From JANYCD01 sp043738385 (GTDB lineage: Bacteria; Pseudomonadota; Gammaproteobacteria; Burkholderiales; Rhodocyclaceae): a DNA stretch of 20,167 nt. Location: assembly GCA_043738385.1 (NCBI GenBank), contig JAYUGL010000005.1, positions 1 to 20,167 on the forward strand, read 5' to 3'. Under the pieces are notes generated by a model. That model was not told the DNA's origin. It ran no database searches and saw only the letters and a program-made list of their open reading frames with translations. Shown here piece by piece: positions 1 to 6,672 of the stretch. Numbering within the stretch: the stretch's first letter is position 1; every line of letters begins with the position of its first letter. Position numbers and translations under genes: made by a program.

Positions 1-408
1 AAGTCAGTCAGCGTTTCAGGCGAGGAATTTCAGCGCAAGATCAGGATCGCCTGCCAGGCCTTCAATGTTCACCGTTTGATGTGGCCGCATCTGCGGCGCA
101 TGGCGCCCTTGAAATTGTATATGTATATCTCGCACAAGCTCATGCGCTGGTTTTCAATCTACTTTCTCGCTGCCTCGCTCCTCTGCGTATTCGGCGCCCT
201 CATCGCAGCAAGTGCAGCGTTGCCCGCCTTGGCCGCCATCGCCCTGCTCTGTGTCGGACTGCTGGCGGGATATTTGTGGAAGATCACACCGCTTTCCCAG
301 ACGGTCGATGTCCTCACTGCCTTTACCGGCGTCGGTATCGGAATTTTTCATTCGCTGACCGGCAGGCTCTACCAGACATGGAAGCCCGCCGCCTCGATTC
401 GAAAGTAA
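1..408 (+). CDS. Family 2 glycosyltransferase, C-terminal fragment (5' end outside the window)
   Basis: The reading frame is open from base 1 and ends in TAA at 406-408, so only the last 135 residues are present and the catalytic GT-A domain lies outside the window. The visible part has the cytoplasmic stretch EEFQRKIRIACQAFN, then Y-I-S-H-K-L-M-R-W, then two hydrophobic segments (about residues 55-90). The K-[IV]-R-I-A plus S-H-K-x-x-R-W layout is characteristic of the tail of membrane-anchored GT2 enzymes of the hyaluronan/poly-GlcNAc synthase-like group that build exopolysaccharide. The protein would sit in the inner membrane and polymerise or transfer sugars from a nucleotide-sugar donor. 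The substrate cannot be told from this fragment. It converges on opgH and is followed by a hairpin at 458-485. An internal ATG at 76 is in frame but is not the start. Confidence 0.75.
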   Translation, partial: KSVSVSGEEFQRKIRIACQAFNVHRLMWPHLRRMAPLKLYMYISHKLMRWFSIYFLAASLLCVFGALIAASAALPALAAIALLCVGLLAGYLWKITPLSQTVDVLTAFTGVGIGIFHSLTGRLYQTWKPAASIRK

Positions 409-666
409 GCGCATACCATTCCGTATTTCCAACGGACTGTAAAGGCGCTTGTCCTGCACAGACGCTGTGTTTGAACAGCGTCTGTATTTCCTGGCTTTGG
501 GCTTGATCAGGTCCGCTCTCGGCTCACGCAGCGCATCCGCGACCCACTGCGACTGAATGTTGAGATCACGTATCGACAAACCAAAGCGCGGCAATACGTT
601 TGCCCTATCCATGCGGCAATCGAAACTTCCGGTTTGAAGCGAGCATGTTCGTGGCGGCTCTTGCGG
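409..666. other. Convergent intergenic region between the glycosyltransferase and opgH
   Basis: This 258-bp stretch lies between two converging stop codons. It holds the hairpin at 458-485. Several short open frames cross the rest (486-666), but none has a Shine-Dalgarno sequence or a recognisable protein family, so I call no gene here. Confidence 0.5.
458..485 (+). terminator. Perfect 10-bp hairpin downstream of the glycosyltransferase gene
   Basis: ACAGACGCTG (458-467) and CAGCGTCTGT (476-485) are exact reverse complements around an 8-base loop. The stem starts 50 bp after the glycosyltransferase stop codon. On the plus strand it is followed by ATTTCC, a poor T-tract, so it may be a weak intrinsic terminator or an RNA 3'-end stabiliser. 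No T-run follows it on the minus strand, so it is unlikely to terminate opgH. Confidence 0.55.
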
Positions 667-3012
667 TCATCGCTCGAAACCGATGGCGGTGCCTGGATTT
701 TCAGCCACACCTTTATAGTGATGAACGGTCGGCCGTCGGACTCCGGCGCGATCGGATTCATGCTGCCGGCGCTTGGCCTGATGCCACATGGCATGCGCCG
801 TGGGTAATGTCGACACCAAGCCGTGAAGTTCGGACAGCGCCATCGGATCGCTCAGCAACACGTTTCTTTCACGCGGCGACAAAGCATCCGGCCCCTCGCT
901 CAACGCTCTGTGCGCCAGCAAAGAGGCATCTTTTCGGTACTGCCGGCTGCGACTGGCGCCGCAGGCGCTTAGCAAGGCACTGCTGAACGGGTCAGTGACG
1001 GCCTTGATGAAATCAGCGGGCGGCGCCGAATGCCGGGCGGCGGACATGGTCCACTGCAACTCCTGTGGAGGATCAACTTCTTCCGGTATCAGGAACAATC
1101 GTAACCTGCGCATAAATTGTCCGGTCGAGACACGGCTCGAAAGAACAGAAATGGGCGCCGACAGCATCAATGGGCCGACAATCGGCAGCAGCCACCACAG
1201 GAACGACGGATTCAGCCAGTACACCCCCCCGGCCCAGGCAAAGCCCAGCAGCATGTGCAGACCATGACGCCGTAGCGCGTCACTCCAGGGCGTTTCAGCG
1301 TCCTCGCGCGGCGGAGATTTCCAGTGAATGGAGCGGCCGGTTAAAGCGGCAACAACAAATTGCGTGTGAAAAAGCATGCGGATCGGCGCCAGCGCCGCCG
1401 AAAATATCATTTCCAGCAACATGCTGATGGCGAGCGCCGCAGCGCCGCCAAAATGGCGCGTCCCCTGCGCGATGATTAGAATGACACTGAGAATTTTTGG
1501 CGTGAACAACAGTGCCGCGGTGGCGGAAAATAGCGCGACGGCGCGCTCTGGATTCCATTGGGGCCATAAGGGGAATAGCTGATTGGGTTCAACAAAATAC
1601 TGCGGTTCTATCAGCGTATGCGTCGCCAGCAGCGCCGTTGACAAAATCAAAGACAAAAGCCATAGCGGGGCGGAAACATAGGCGAATACACCGCTGAAGA
1701 ACACCGCGCGGTGTACCGGATGAAAACTGCTTTGCGGGAACAGGCGAAAGTTGATCAGATTGCCGTAGCACCAGCGCCGGTCGCGCTTCAGTTCGTCAAG
1801 CAGATTGGGTGGGACTTCCTCGTAGCTGCCGGGAAGGTCATAGGCAATCCATACCGCCCAGCCGGCGCGCCGCATCAACGCGGCTTCGACAAAATCGTGA
1901 GAAAGAATTTCACCTGAAAGAGGTCCGCGGCCGGAAAGACGGCCAAGCGCGCAGTGGCGCATGAAGGGCGCCACGCGAATGATGGCGTTGTGCCCCCAGT
2001 AATGCGATTCGCCAAGCTGCCAGAAATGCAGCCCGGCGACAAACAGCGGCCCATAAACACGGCTGGCGAATTGCTGAACGCGCGCGTACAACGTGTCGCG
2101 TCCCACCGTGCGGGGCGCCGTCTGAATGATACCGGCGGTGGGGTTGGCTTGCATCAGGCGCACCAGCTTCGTCAGGCATTCGCCGCTCATCACGCTGTCG
2201 GCGTCAAGCACCACCATGTATTGATAATTGCTCCCCCAGCGGCGGCAAAAATCCGCGATATTGCCGCTCTTGCGCTTGATGCGATGCTGGCGCCAGCGAT
2301 AGAACACCCGGCCGAAGCCGTTTACGGCGCGACACATTTCAAACCACGCTTCTGTTTCCGCAACACGCGTGTCGGGGTCGCTGCTGTCGCTCAGGATGTA
2401 GAAATCAAAACTTCCCGCTTCGCGGGTCTGTGCGAGTGAGCGATAGGTGGCTTGCAAGCCCGCGAAAACCCGGCCGACATCCTCGTTGCAAATCGGCATT
2501 ACGACAGCAGTGCGGACCCCTTCCGGAATCGGGGAATCGTCCACTCCCCTGGCGGAGATCGCATATCGGTCGCCCCGTAACAACAGCAGGAAACCCATGA
2601 TCGCCGTCCAGAAACCGGCGGACACCCAAAGGGATAGGATGGCGAACAGAACAAGGATGACCAGCTCCAGCGGCTGACCACCGTGGTAGGGCAACACGCC
2701 GCGCATGAAGTAGGTTGCCAGCAAACTCTGGCCCAGCATCAGGATCAGCAGGATGAGGCGGCGCAGGGCGCCGCTACGACGCCACTCGCCGCACGGATCT
2801 GGCGAACAATTGCCGTCCGGGCGTGATCCCGCCTGCTCCGGTTGAACATTGTCATCGGCCGGACAGCGTTCGAACTTTGATGAGGGCGGCCACGATTCCG
2901 GCGCCATGGGGGTGCGATTAAGCGCGGGCGCGCTCATCAATTCCAGACCAGGTTCGCGACAGTCCGCCGAAGCGAAAACGCGATTCAATCGGGGGCCAGG
3001 ATATAGCTCCAT
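667..3012 (-). CDS. opgH: Glucans biosynthesis glucosyltransferase H (OpgH/MdoH)
   Basis: An inner-membrane GT2 enzyme that polymerises UDP-glucose into the beta-1,2-glucan backbone of osmoregulated periplasmic glucans and passes it to the periplasm. The 781 residues follow E. coli OpgH closely from about residue 84 to the end, but the N-terminal cytoplasmic region is shorter (E. coli has 847). Visible motifs are P-I-C-N-E-D (173-178), S-D-S-S-D-P-D, V-L-D-A-D-S with the DxD at 270-272, H-D-F-V-E (372-376) and the nucleotide-binding R-D-R-R-W (410-414). Transmembrane segments lie at about 84-105, 115-145 and in a set between 435 and 640. The ATG at 3012 overlaps the end of opgG by 28 bp, implying translational coupling, but its Shine-Dalgarno is weak. 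An in-frame ATG at 2937 (Met26, with a GGA four bases before it) is a reasonable alternative start. Family assignment is secure; the exact start is not. Confidence 0.95.
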   Translation of the reverse strand: MELYPGPRLNRVFASADCREPGLELMSAPALNRTPMAPESWPPSSKFERCPADDNVQPEQAGSRPDGNCSPDPCGEWRRSGALRRLILLILMLGQSLLATYFMRGVLPYHGGQPLELVILVLFAILSLWVSAGFWTAIMGFLLLLRGDRYAISARGVDDSPIPEGVRTAVVMPICNEDVGRVFAGLQATYRSLAQTREAGSFDFYILSDSSDPDTRVAETEAWFEMCRAVNGFGRVFYRWRQHRIKRKSGNIADFCRRWGSNYQYMVVLDADSVMSGECLTKLVRLMQANPTAGIIQTAPRTVGRDTLYARVQQFASRVYGPLFVAGLHFWQLGESHYWGHNAIIRVAPFMRHCALGRLSGRGPLSGEILSHDFVEAALMRRAGWAVWIAYDLPGSYEEVPPNLLDELKRDRRWCYGNLINFRLFPQSSFHPVHRAVFFSGVFAYVSAPLWLLSLILSTALLATHTLIEPQYFVEPNQLFPLWPQWNPERAVALFSATAALLFTPKILSVILIIAQGTRHFGGAAALAISMLLEMIFSAALAPIRMLFHTQFVVAALTGRSIHWKSPPREDAETPWSDALRRHGLHMLLGFAWAGGVYWLNPSFLWWLLPIVGPLMLSAPISVLSSRVSTGQFMRRLRLFLIPEEVDPPQELQWTMSAARHSAPPADFIKAVTDPFSSALLSACGASRSRQYRKDASLLAHRALSEGPDALSPRERNVLLSDPMALSELHGLVSTLPTAHAMWHQAKRRQHESDRAGVRRPTVHHYKGVAENPGTAIGFER

Positions 3013-4562
3013 GTCTCTGACAATGTATTGTTACCGCCACGCAATTGGCAGCGAAGTTCCACGGGCTTGCTGTTGTCCATGCGACGCACGCGCACTGTCA
3101 CGCGCCAGCCGCCGGTAATCACATTCCGGTAGACGTTGTGTTCGAGAATCTGGCCGTTGGCGTCGGCGGAAACGACATCATCCGGCGCCGCATTTGACGG
3201 CTGTTTTTTTAACGCCGGGCCTTCGAAATCAACAGTGAATGCAAAACTTTGGTCCAGGTTCCTGGGGTAGCCATGCCCACGCCGGCTTTGCACGACCCAT
3301 GAATCCGGCGGATGGGTTTCGATATCCTTCTGCCACAGCACCCGGTATTCGAGTTCGCGCGGCTCCCTGGCTTGCGGCACTTGCTCCGGAACCCAGTAGG
3401 CAACGACGTTATCGTTGGTTTCATCCGGTACCGGAATCTGGACCAGTTCGACCCGTCCCGCGCCCCACTTTCCCTTCGTTTCCACCCAGGCGCTGGGGCG
3501 CTGCTGATAGTGCGCTTCCAGATCTTCGTAATGATCAAATTGCCGGTCGCGCTGCATCAATCCGAAACCGACCGGGTTGGTCATCGCGAAAGATGTCACC
3601 AACAGATGTTTGGGATTCACCAGTGGACGCCATATCCGTTCTCCGCTGGAGGAGTGGATCGAAAGTCCGTCGGAATCGTGAACCTCGGGCCGATAATCCT
3701 CGCTGGCGGGCGGCTGATTTTCACCGAACAAAAACATGCTGGTGAGCGGCGCAAATCCAAGCAGGCCGACACTCTCCCGCGGATAAATCCGGGCCCTGAC
3801 TTCAAGCACCGTCTCGATGCCCGGCTTGAGAATAAAGCGGTAAGCGCCGCTCAAACGCGGAGAGTCAAGCAGCCCGTAGATCGTCAGATCCCTGGCAGAC
3901 GGCTCCGGGCGCGCCAGCCAGAACTCGACAAAGCGGGGAAACTCTTCGCCCGAGCTCAATCCCGTATCCACTGCCAGGCCGCGCGCCGACGCGCCGTAGA
4001 CTTGTCCCTTGCCAAGCGCGCGGAAGTAGCTTGCACCGAGAAACGCCAGCACTTCGTCTTTATAGTTTTGCCGATTGACTGGATAGTGGATGCGAAACCC
4101 GGAAAATCCCAGATTGCGCATGCGGTGAGGGTCGAATCTGTTCGCCCCGTAGTCGAACTTGCCGGGATCGAAGCTGATTTCTTTCACGGCTGAACCCGTA
4201 ATCTCGTTGATCTTCACTGCGTGTTCAAAATTTCCACCCTGGTGGAAGAAGGCTGTTTCAAACAACAGGCCATCGCCACGCCACAGGGACATTTCTGGTT
4301 TGAATCGGATATCCCGATATCGATCATAGGAAAGGTTTTGCAATTCAGCGGGAAGATTGACAGCCGGCTTCTGGTATGGCACATCGGCGAGCTGCCTGGC
4401 GCGCAACGCAACATCGTCAAAATCAAAAGCCAGTACCGTGTTGACCAGGAGCAGGCTAAAAAAGAAACCAGCAGTGACGGATCGGATGAGCACTATCCGG
4501 GTTCTTTGCGCGCCGTGATTCGGAAATACAGTTACTGGCGCCGCATTCGATGCCGTCCGCAA
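2985..4562 (-). CDS. opgG: Glucans biosynthesis protein G (OpgG/MdoG), periplasmic
   Basis: A periplasmic protein required for making osmoregulated periplasmic glucans with OpgH; E. coli members of this family have been placed in glycoside hydrolase family GH186, acting on beta-1,2-glucan. The 525 residues match E. coli OpgG along the length, for example LGASYFRALGKGQVYGAS, G-E-E-F-P-R-F, S-M-F-L-F-G-x-N-Q-P, H-D-S-D-G-L-S-I-H and L-S-E-T-W-S-Y near the end. An N-terminal hydrophobic stretch ending V-L-A before F-D-F-D-D is a signal peptide. The start is a TTG at 4562, preceded by GGAG with a 7-base spacer. A GTG at 4493 would give a more ordinary, shorter signal peptide but has a poor Shine-Dalgarno. 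Its 3' end overlaps opgH. It lies 96 bp behind the 205-codon envelope gene in the same direction, so it could be the distal part of a longer operon. Confidence 0.95.
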   Translation of the reverse strand: MRTASNAAPVTVFPNHGAQRTRIVLIRSVTAGFFFSLLLVNTVLAFDFDDVALRARQLADVPYQKPAVNLPAELQNLSYDRYRDIRFKPEMSLWRGDGLLFETAFFHQGGNFEHAVKINEITGSAVKEISFDPGKFDYGANRFDPHRMRNLGFSGFRIHYPVNRQNYKDEVLAFLGASYFRALGKGQVYGASARGLAVDTGLSSGEEFPRFVEFWLARPEPSARDLTIYGLLDSPRLSGAYRFILKPGIETVLEVRARIYPRESVGLLGFAPLTSMFLFGENQPPASEDYRPEVHDSDGLSIHSSSGERIWRPLVNPKHLLVTSFAMTNPVGFGLMQRDRQFDHYEDLEAHYQQRPSAWVETKGKWGAGRVELVQIPVPDETNDNVVAYWVPEQVPQAREPRELEYRVLWQKDIETHPPDSWVVQSRRGHGYPRNLDQSFAFTVDFEGPALKKQPSNAAPDDVVSADANGQILEHNVYRNVITGGWRVTVRVRRMDNSKPVELRCQLRGGNNTLSETWSYILAPD

Positions 4563-4658
4563 CCTGCTACTCCAAGCGCATGAATTGATCAGCGGCCAAA
4601 CACGATCCCGAGTTCATCATGTCCTGCTGCGCTGTTGCCGCCAATCCCTGACCGACTG

Positions 4659-5276
4659 TCACTGGTTTGTCGCGGGTCGAACATCACCATTAGGTTGAGC
4701 AGCCAACCCCGCGCGCGATTGCATGGCGTGGCTGTCGTTCAAGCTGAGCGCCTGGGCGATCTCGCCCCAGCCCATGCCCTGACTGCGCAGTGGCAGCACA
4801 CCGGTGGTACCAACCGTTTTCTCGCCGCTGACAAAGCTTCCACCCATCAGCGCGATTTGCAGTTGCTCCGGTGTTGGGTTGGTGACGCCGCAATTGGCCA
4901 GTTGAGCTTGGGCCAACGACAGCGCGCGGCTGATTTCACTGTAGCCCATCGGCTTGGTCGGCGGCGTAAATATCAGGCTGCCGGGCGCGTTGCTCTGCCC
5001 ACGCGCAGCCAGTCTGACTTTGCTGATGTAGCGCAAACCGGTAATCAGGCTTTGCGCATTCTGGCGCGACCCGGAAAACATTTCGAACTGACTGGCTATA
5101 TGGCTTGCGGCAAAAATATCGTTGTCGTCCGCGCCTCCGGCAGTGGCGCCTTCTGCCGACACAGCGGCCGCTGGCGCGGCAGTTTCGTCGGCATTCAGGT
5201 TTTCCGCCATCGCTGGCGGCAGCGTGAAGCAAACGCTGATCAGGATCAGCAGTTGTCTTAAGCGGCGCCGTTTCAT
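4659..5276 (-). CDS. Exported protein with two M-G-[YW]-x-E-I repeats, function unknown
   Basis: A 205-residue protein I cannot assign to a characterised family. The ATG at 5276 is chosen because GAGAGG lies just upstream and because a clean signal peptide starts there: K-R-R-R, a hydrophobic core, then P-A-M-A before E-N-L-N (cleavage near residue 24). A 69-codon upstream extension is open but reads as shadow of the next gene. Residues 30-50 are an Ala/Glu/Asp-rich linker. The mature part has a predicted helical stretch (about 55-95) and two copies of a 12-residue motif, MGYSEISRALSL at 110-121 and MGWGEIAQALSL at 168-179. The motif resembles a helical element seen in hypothetical proteobacterial envelope proteins. 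The gene starts 10 bp after the stop of the DUF3568-like gene, so the two are probably co-transcribed. A periplasmic location is inferred. Confidence 0.75.
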   Translation of the reverse strand: MKRRRLRQLLILISVCFTLPPAMAENLNADETAAPAAAVSAEGATAGGADDNDIFAASHIASQFEMFSGSRQNAQSLITGLRYISKVRLAARGQSNAPGSLIFTPPTKPMGYSEISRALSLAQAQLANCGVTNPTPEQLQIALMGGSFVSGEKTVGTTGVLPLRSQGMGWGEIAQALSLNDSHAMQSRAGLAAQPNGDVRPATNQ

Positions 5277-5286
5277 TCCATTCCTC

Positions 5287-5643
5287 TCAGGCAGCGACGA
5301 GAATTTTTTCGGTTTGGACAATGATTTCGATTGCGGTCGCACTGTCGTAACTCGCACCCTGCCGGGCAACGGTGCGCACCCGGGTGGCCGTGGGGCTGAT
5401 CGCTTCCACCACGACCTCAACATCACGTTCGCCGCTGATGGCGCGAACGACATCACACTGCGAGTTACGTCGGATCGACGCAACCTTGATGCGCATCTGG
5501 TTCAAGGCCGATACCACCGCAAGCAGTGTCATGGCTATCGGCGCGGCGCAGATTCGGTAGGCATAACCATTCACCGTATGCGTACCCGCAATCAGTCGAA
5601 TCAGCGGACGTCGCGATTCCGTAATCTGGTTCAGCATTGTCAT
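5287..5643 (-). CDS. Small DUF3568-like protein
   Basis: A 118-residue protein. The pattern of an alpha helix (about 36-50, A-x-x-A-L-N-Q-M), followed by beta strands (I-K-V-A-S-I; D-V-E-V-V-V-E-A-I; T-R-V-R-T-V-A-R) and a closing helix (about 101-117) resembles the DUF3568 family of small proteobacterial proteins. That match is by eye and tentative. Family members are often lipoproteins, but this one has no lipobox or signal peptide in the called frame, so either it is cytoplasmic or its N-terminus has diverged. The ATG at 5643 is supported by AAGGA nine bases upstream; a second ATG two codons later is too far from it. It starts 14 bp after the glycine-zipper gene and ends 10 bp before the next start, which suggests one operon. 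Confidence 0.7.
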   Translation of the reverse strand: MTMLNQITESRRPLIRLIAGTHTVNGYAYRICAAPIAMTLLAVVSALNQMRIKVASIRRNSQCDVVRAISGERDVEVVVEAISPTATRVRTVARQGASYDSATAIEIIVQTEKILVAA

Positions 5644-5656
5644 TGTTTGTGTTCCT

Positions 5657-6199
5657 TTATGATTGCTGCACGGCTCTGCCGTCGACGATCTTCACGTGGT
5701 CACCATCCGCCACCGAAGGTTGCTCACGCTGATAGAGGGTGCGTGTTGAGCCGTTCTCCATGCGCACCTTGATGCGGTACGAGGAACTCTTGTGCGTGTT
5801 CTTTTCGATTTCGTTGCCGGCGTAGGCGCCACCGCCGGCGCCCAGCACAGTCATCGCTGTGCGACCATTGCCGTTGCCGATGCCGTTGCCGAGCAAGGCG
5901 CCGGCGATACCGCCGGCCACCGCGCCGACACCGCTGCCCTGCCCCTTCACTTCGACGACACGCACCGATTCAACGGTGCCGCAACTGCGGCAGGCGGAAG
6001 CCATGGCAACATCACGCTTGCCGTTGCCGGAGCGGCCTTTCGATGCAGGACCATCCACCGCCGCAACCGGCACACCGGCTTCGGAATGGGCAAGCGGCAG
6101 CGTTCCGGTGAGCGTTGCGATGCCAAGCAGGCTGAACACGGTGACCGTGATCGCGGCAATCACCATTGAGGGGTACAACAGTTTTGGGCGGGTTTGCAT
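5657..6199 (-). CDS. Glycine-zipper 2TM domain protein (SlyB / 17-kDa antigen-like)
   Basis: A 180-residue envelope protein. The start at 6199 is decided by an excellent Shine-Dalgarno, AAAGGAGA, whose GGAG sits 7 bases before the ATG; the 45-codon upstream extension lacks one. The N-terminus has a few basic residues, then a hydrophobic segment (about 8-40) that could be a signal anchor or an uncleaved signal sequence. A C-x-x-C motif (A-C-R-S-C-G) follows. Next come two Gly-rich hairpin helices, V-G-A-V-A-G-G-I-A-G-A-L-L-G and G-A-G-G-G-A-Y-A-G-N, typical of the glycine-zipper 2TM domain, and finally a beta-rich tail. Family members are outer-membrane or periplasmic proteins tied to envelope integrity, but no precise activity is known. 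It lies 153 bp behind a 33-codon ORF and 14 bp ahead of the DUF3568-like gene. Confidence 0.85.
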   Translation of the reverse strand: MQTRPKLLYPSMVIAAITVTVFSLLGIATLTGTLPLAHSEAGVPVAAVDGPASKGRSGNGKRDVAMASACRSCGTVESVRVVEVKGQGSGVGAVAGGIAGALLGNGIGNGNGRTAMTVLGAGGGAYAGNEIEKNTHKSSSYRIKVRMENGSTRTLYQREQPSVADGDHVKIVDGRAVQQS

Positions 6200-6352
6200 T
6201 TGAGTTCTCCTTTGAGGATTGATTGCTGTTCCAGTAAGCGCCGCGCTTTTGCCAGGCTTGCGCAAGCTGCGGCGCAGGTGTCTGACAGGTGGCCAAGCGG
6301 TGAGGCGGCGTTGAAGTTTCGGCGCGGCATCCATGATCGATTGCGGGCACGA

Positions 6353-6454
6353 CTATTTCCGCGCCAGCTCCCGGCCGATGCGATTGCCTGAGTAAACACC
6401 GGAAGCCGCGTCGCCGACAGCGCCGGAAACTGTGCCGATTTCTTTCATGTTCAT
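6353..6454 (-). CDS. 33-residue glycine-zipper-like small ORF downstream of a sigma-54 promoter
   Basis: The ATG at 6454 is preceded by AGGAG (forward 6462-6466) with a 7-base spacer, and the frame runs 33 codons to TAG. The peptide has Gly at 7, 11, 14, 19, 23 and 27, so G-x-x-x-G spacing recurs, and T-V-S-G-A-V-G and Y-S-G-N-R-I resemble the second half of the 2TM domain in the next gene (T-V-L-G-A-G-G and Y-A-G-N-E-I). It may be a genuine small membrane-interacting peptide, a leader peptide, or the 5' remnant of a longer glycine-zipper gene. It would be the first ORF of any transcript from the sigma-54 promoter, about 45 bases after the predicted start. Evidence is the ribosome site and composition only. 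Confidence 0.5.
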   Translation of the reverse strand: MNMKEIGTVSGAVGDAASGVYSGNRIGRELARK

Positions 6455-6509
6455 ACCGTTGCTCCTGTCATTTGGTCGGGCACCCCATGCAGATGCTCAG
6501 CCTCCCAAT

Positions 6510-6525
6510 TGCAACGGCCGTGCCA
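6510..6525 (-). promoter_or_regulatory. Sigma-54 (-24/-12) promoter, full consensus match
   Basis: On the minus strand the sequence is TGGCACGGCCGTTGCA, matching every defined position of the sigma-54 consensus TGGCAC-N5-TTGCW. The -12 GC pair falls at 6512-6511, predicting transcription from about 6499 towards the 33-codon ORF and the envelope genes beyond. The element is intergenic and about 150 bp from the stop codon of glrR, itself a sigma-54 activator. The start site is inferred from standard spacing. Confidence 0.85.
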
Positions 6526-6589
6526 ATGCCTCTTCCGGCAAAGAATCAGCGTGTTAGATGAGTGCGAGGAAACGCGGGGGGAAACATTC

Positions 6590-6607
6590 CGTCGCCGGAT
6601 GGCGACA
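6590..6607 (-). promoter_or_regulatory. Candidate GlrR upstream activating site
   Basis: The minus strand reads TGTC-N10-GACG, one mismatch from the TGTC-N10-GACA motif described for GlrR sites upstream of E. coli glmY. It contains a perfect inverted repeat, GTCGCC-GGAT-GGCGAC (6591-6606). Its centre lies about 100 bp upstream of the predicted sigma-54 start, the usual enhancer position. I found only one copy, whereas glmY has several. The assignment to GlrR is inference from position and motif. Confidence 0.5.
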
Positions 6608-6672
6608 GCGGGTCGTCGAAGCCGGTTAATGCCCTGAAAGCACTGACTTTCGACAATCGCTGATTTGCGACT

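Noticed and set aside
507..666. Open minus-strand frames after the opgH stop that looked like a gene remnant
   Set aside because: Neither frame has a Shine-Dalgarno sequence or a family motif; both mostly overlap opgH or the glycosyltransferase out of frame.
4567..4620. A 17-codon ORF on the minus strand directly upstream of opgG, ending 4 bases before its TTG start
   Set aside because: The AGGA lies too close to the first ATG for a normal ribosome site, the peptide has no recognisable pattern, and there is nothing to separate it from a chance ORF.
6636..6651. Inverted repeat GAAAG-N6-CTTTC just after the glrR stop, as a terminator
   Set aside because: The arms are only 5 bp, A/T-rich, and no T-run follows on the minus strand.
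6455..6672. A glmY-like small RNA downstream of the sigma-54 promoter
   Set aside because: The promoter transcribes away from most of this gap, the predicted start is only 45 bases before a good ribosome site, and no hairpin with a T-run is seen.
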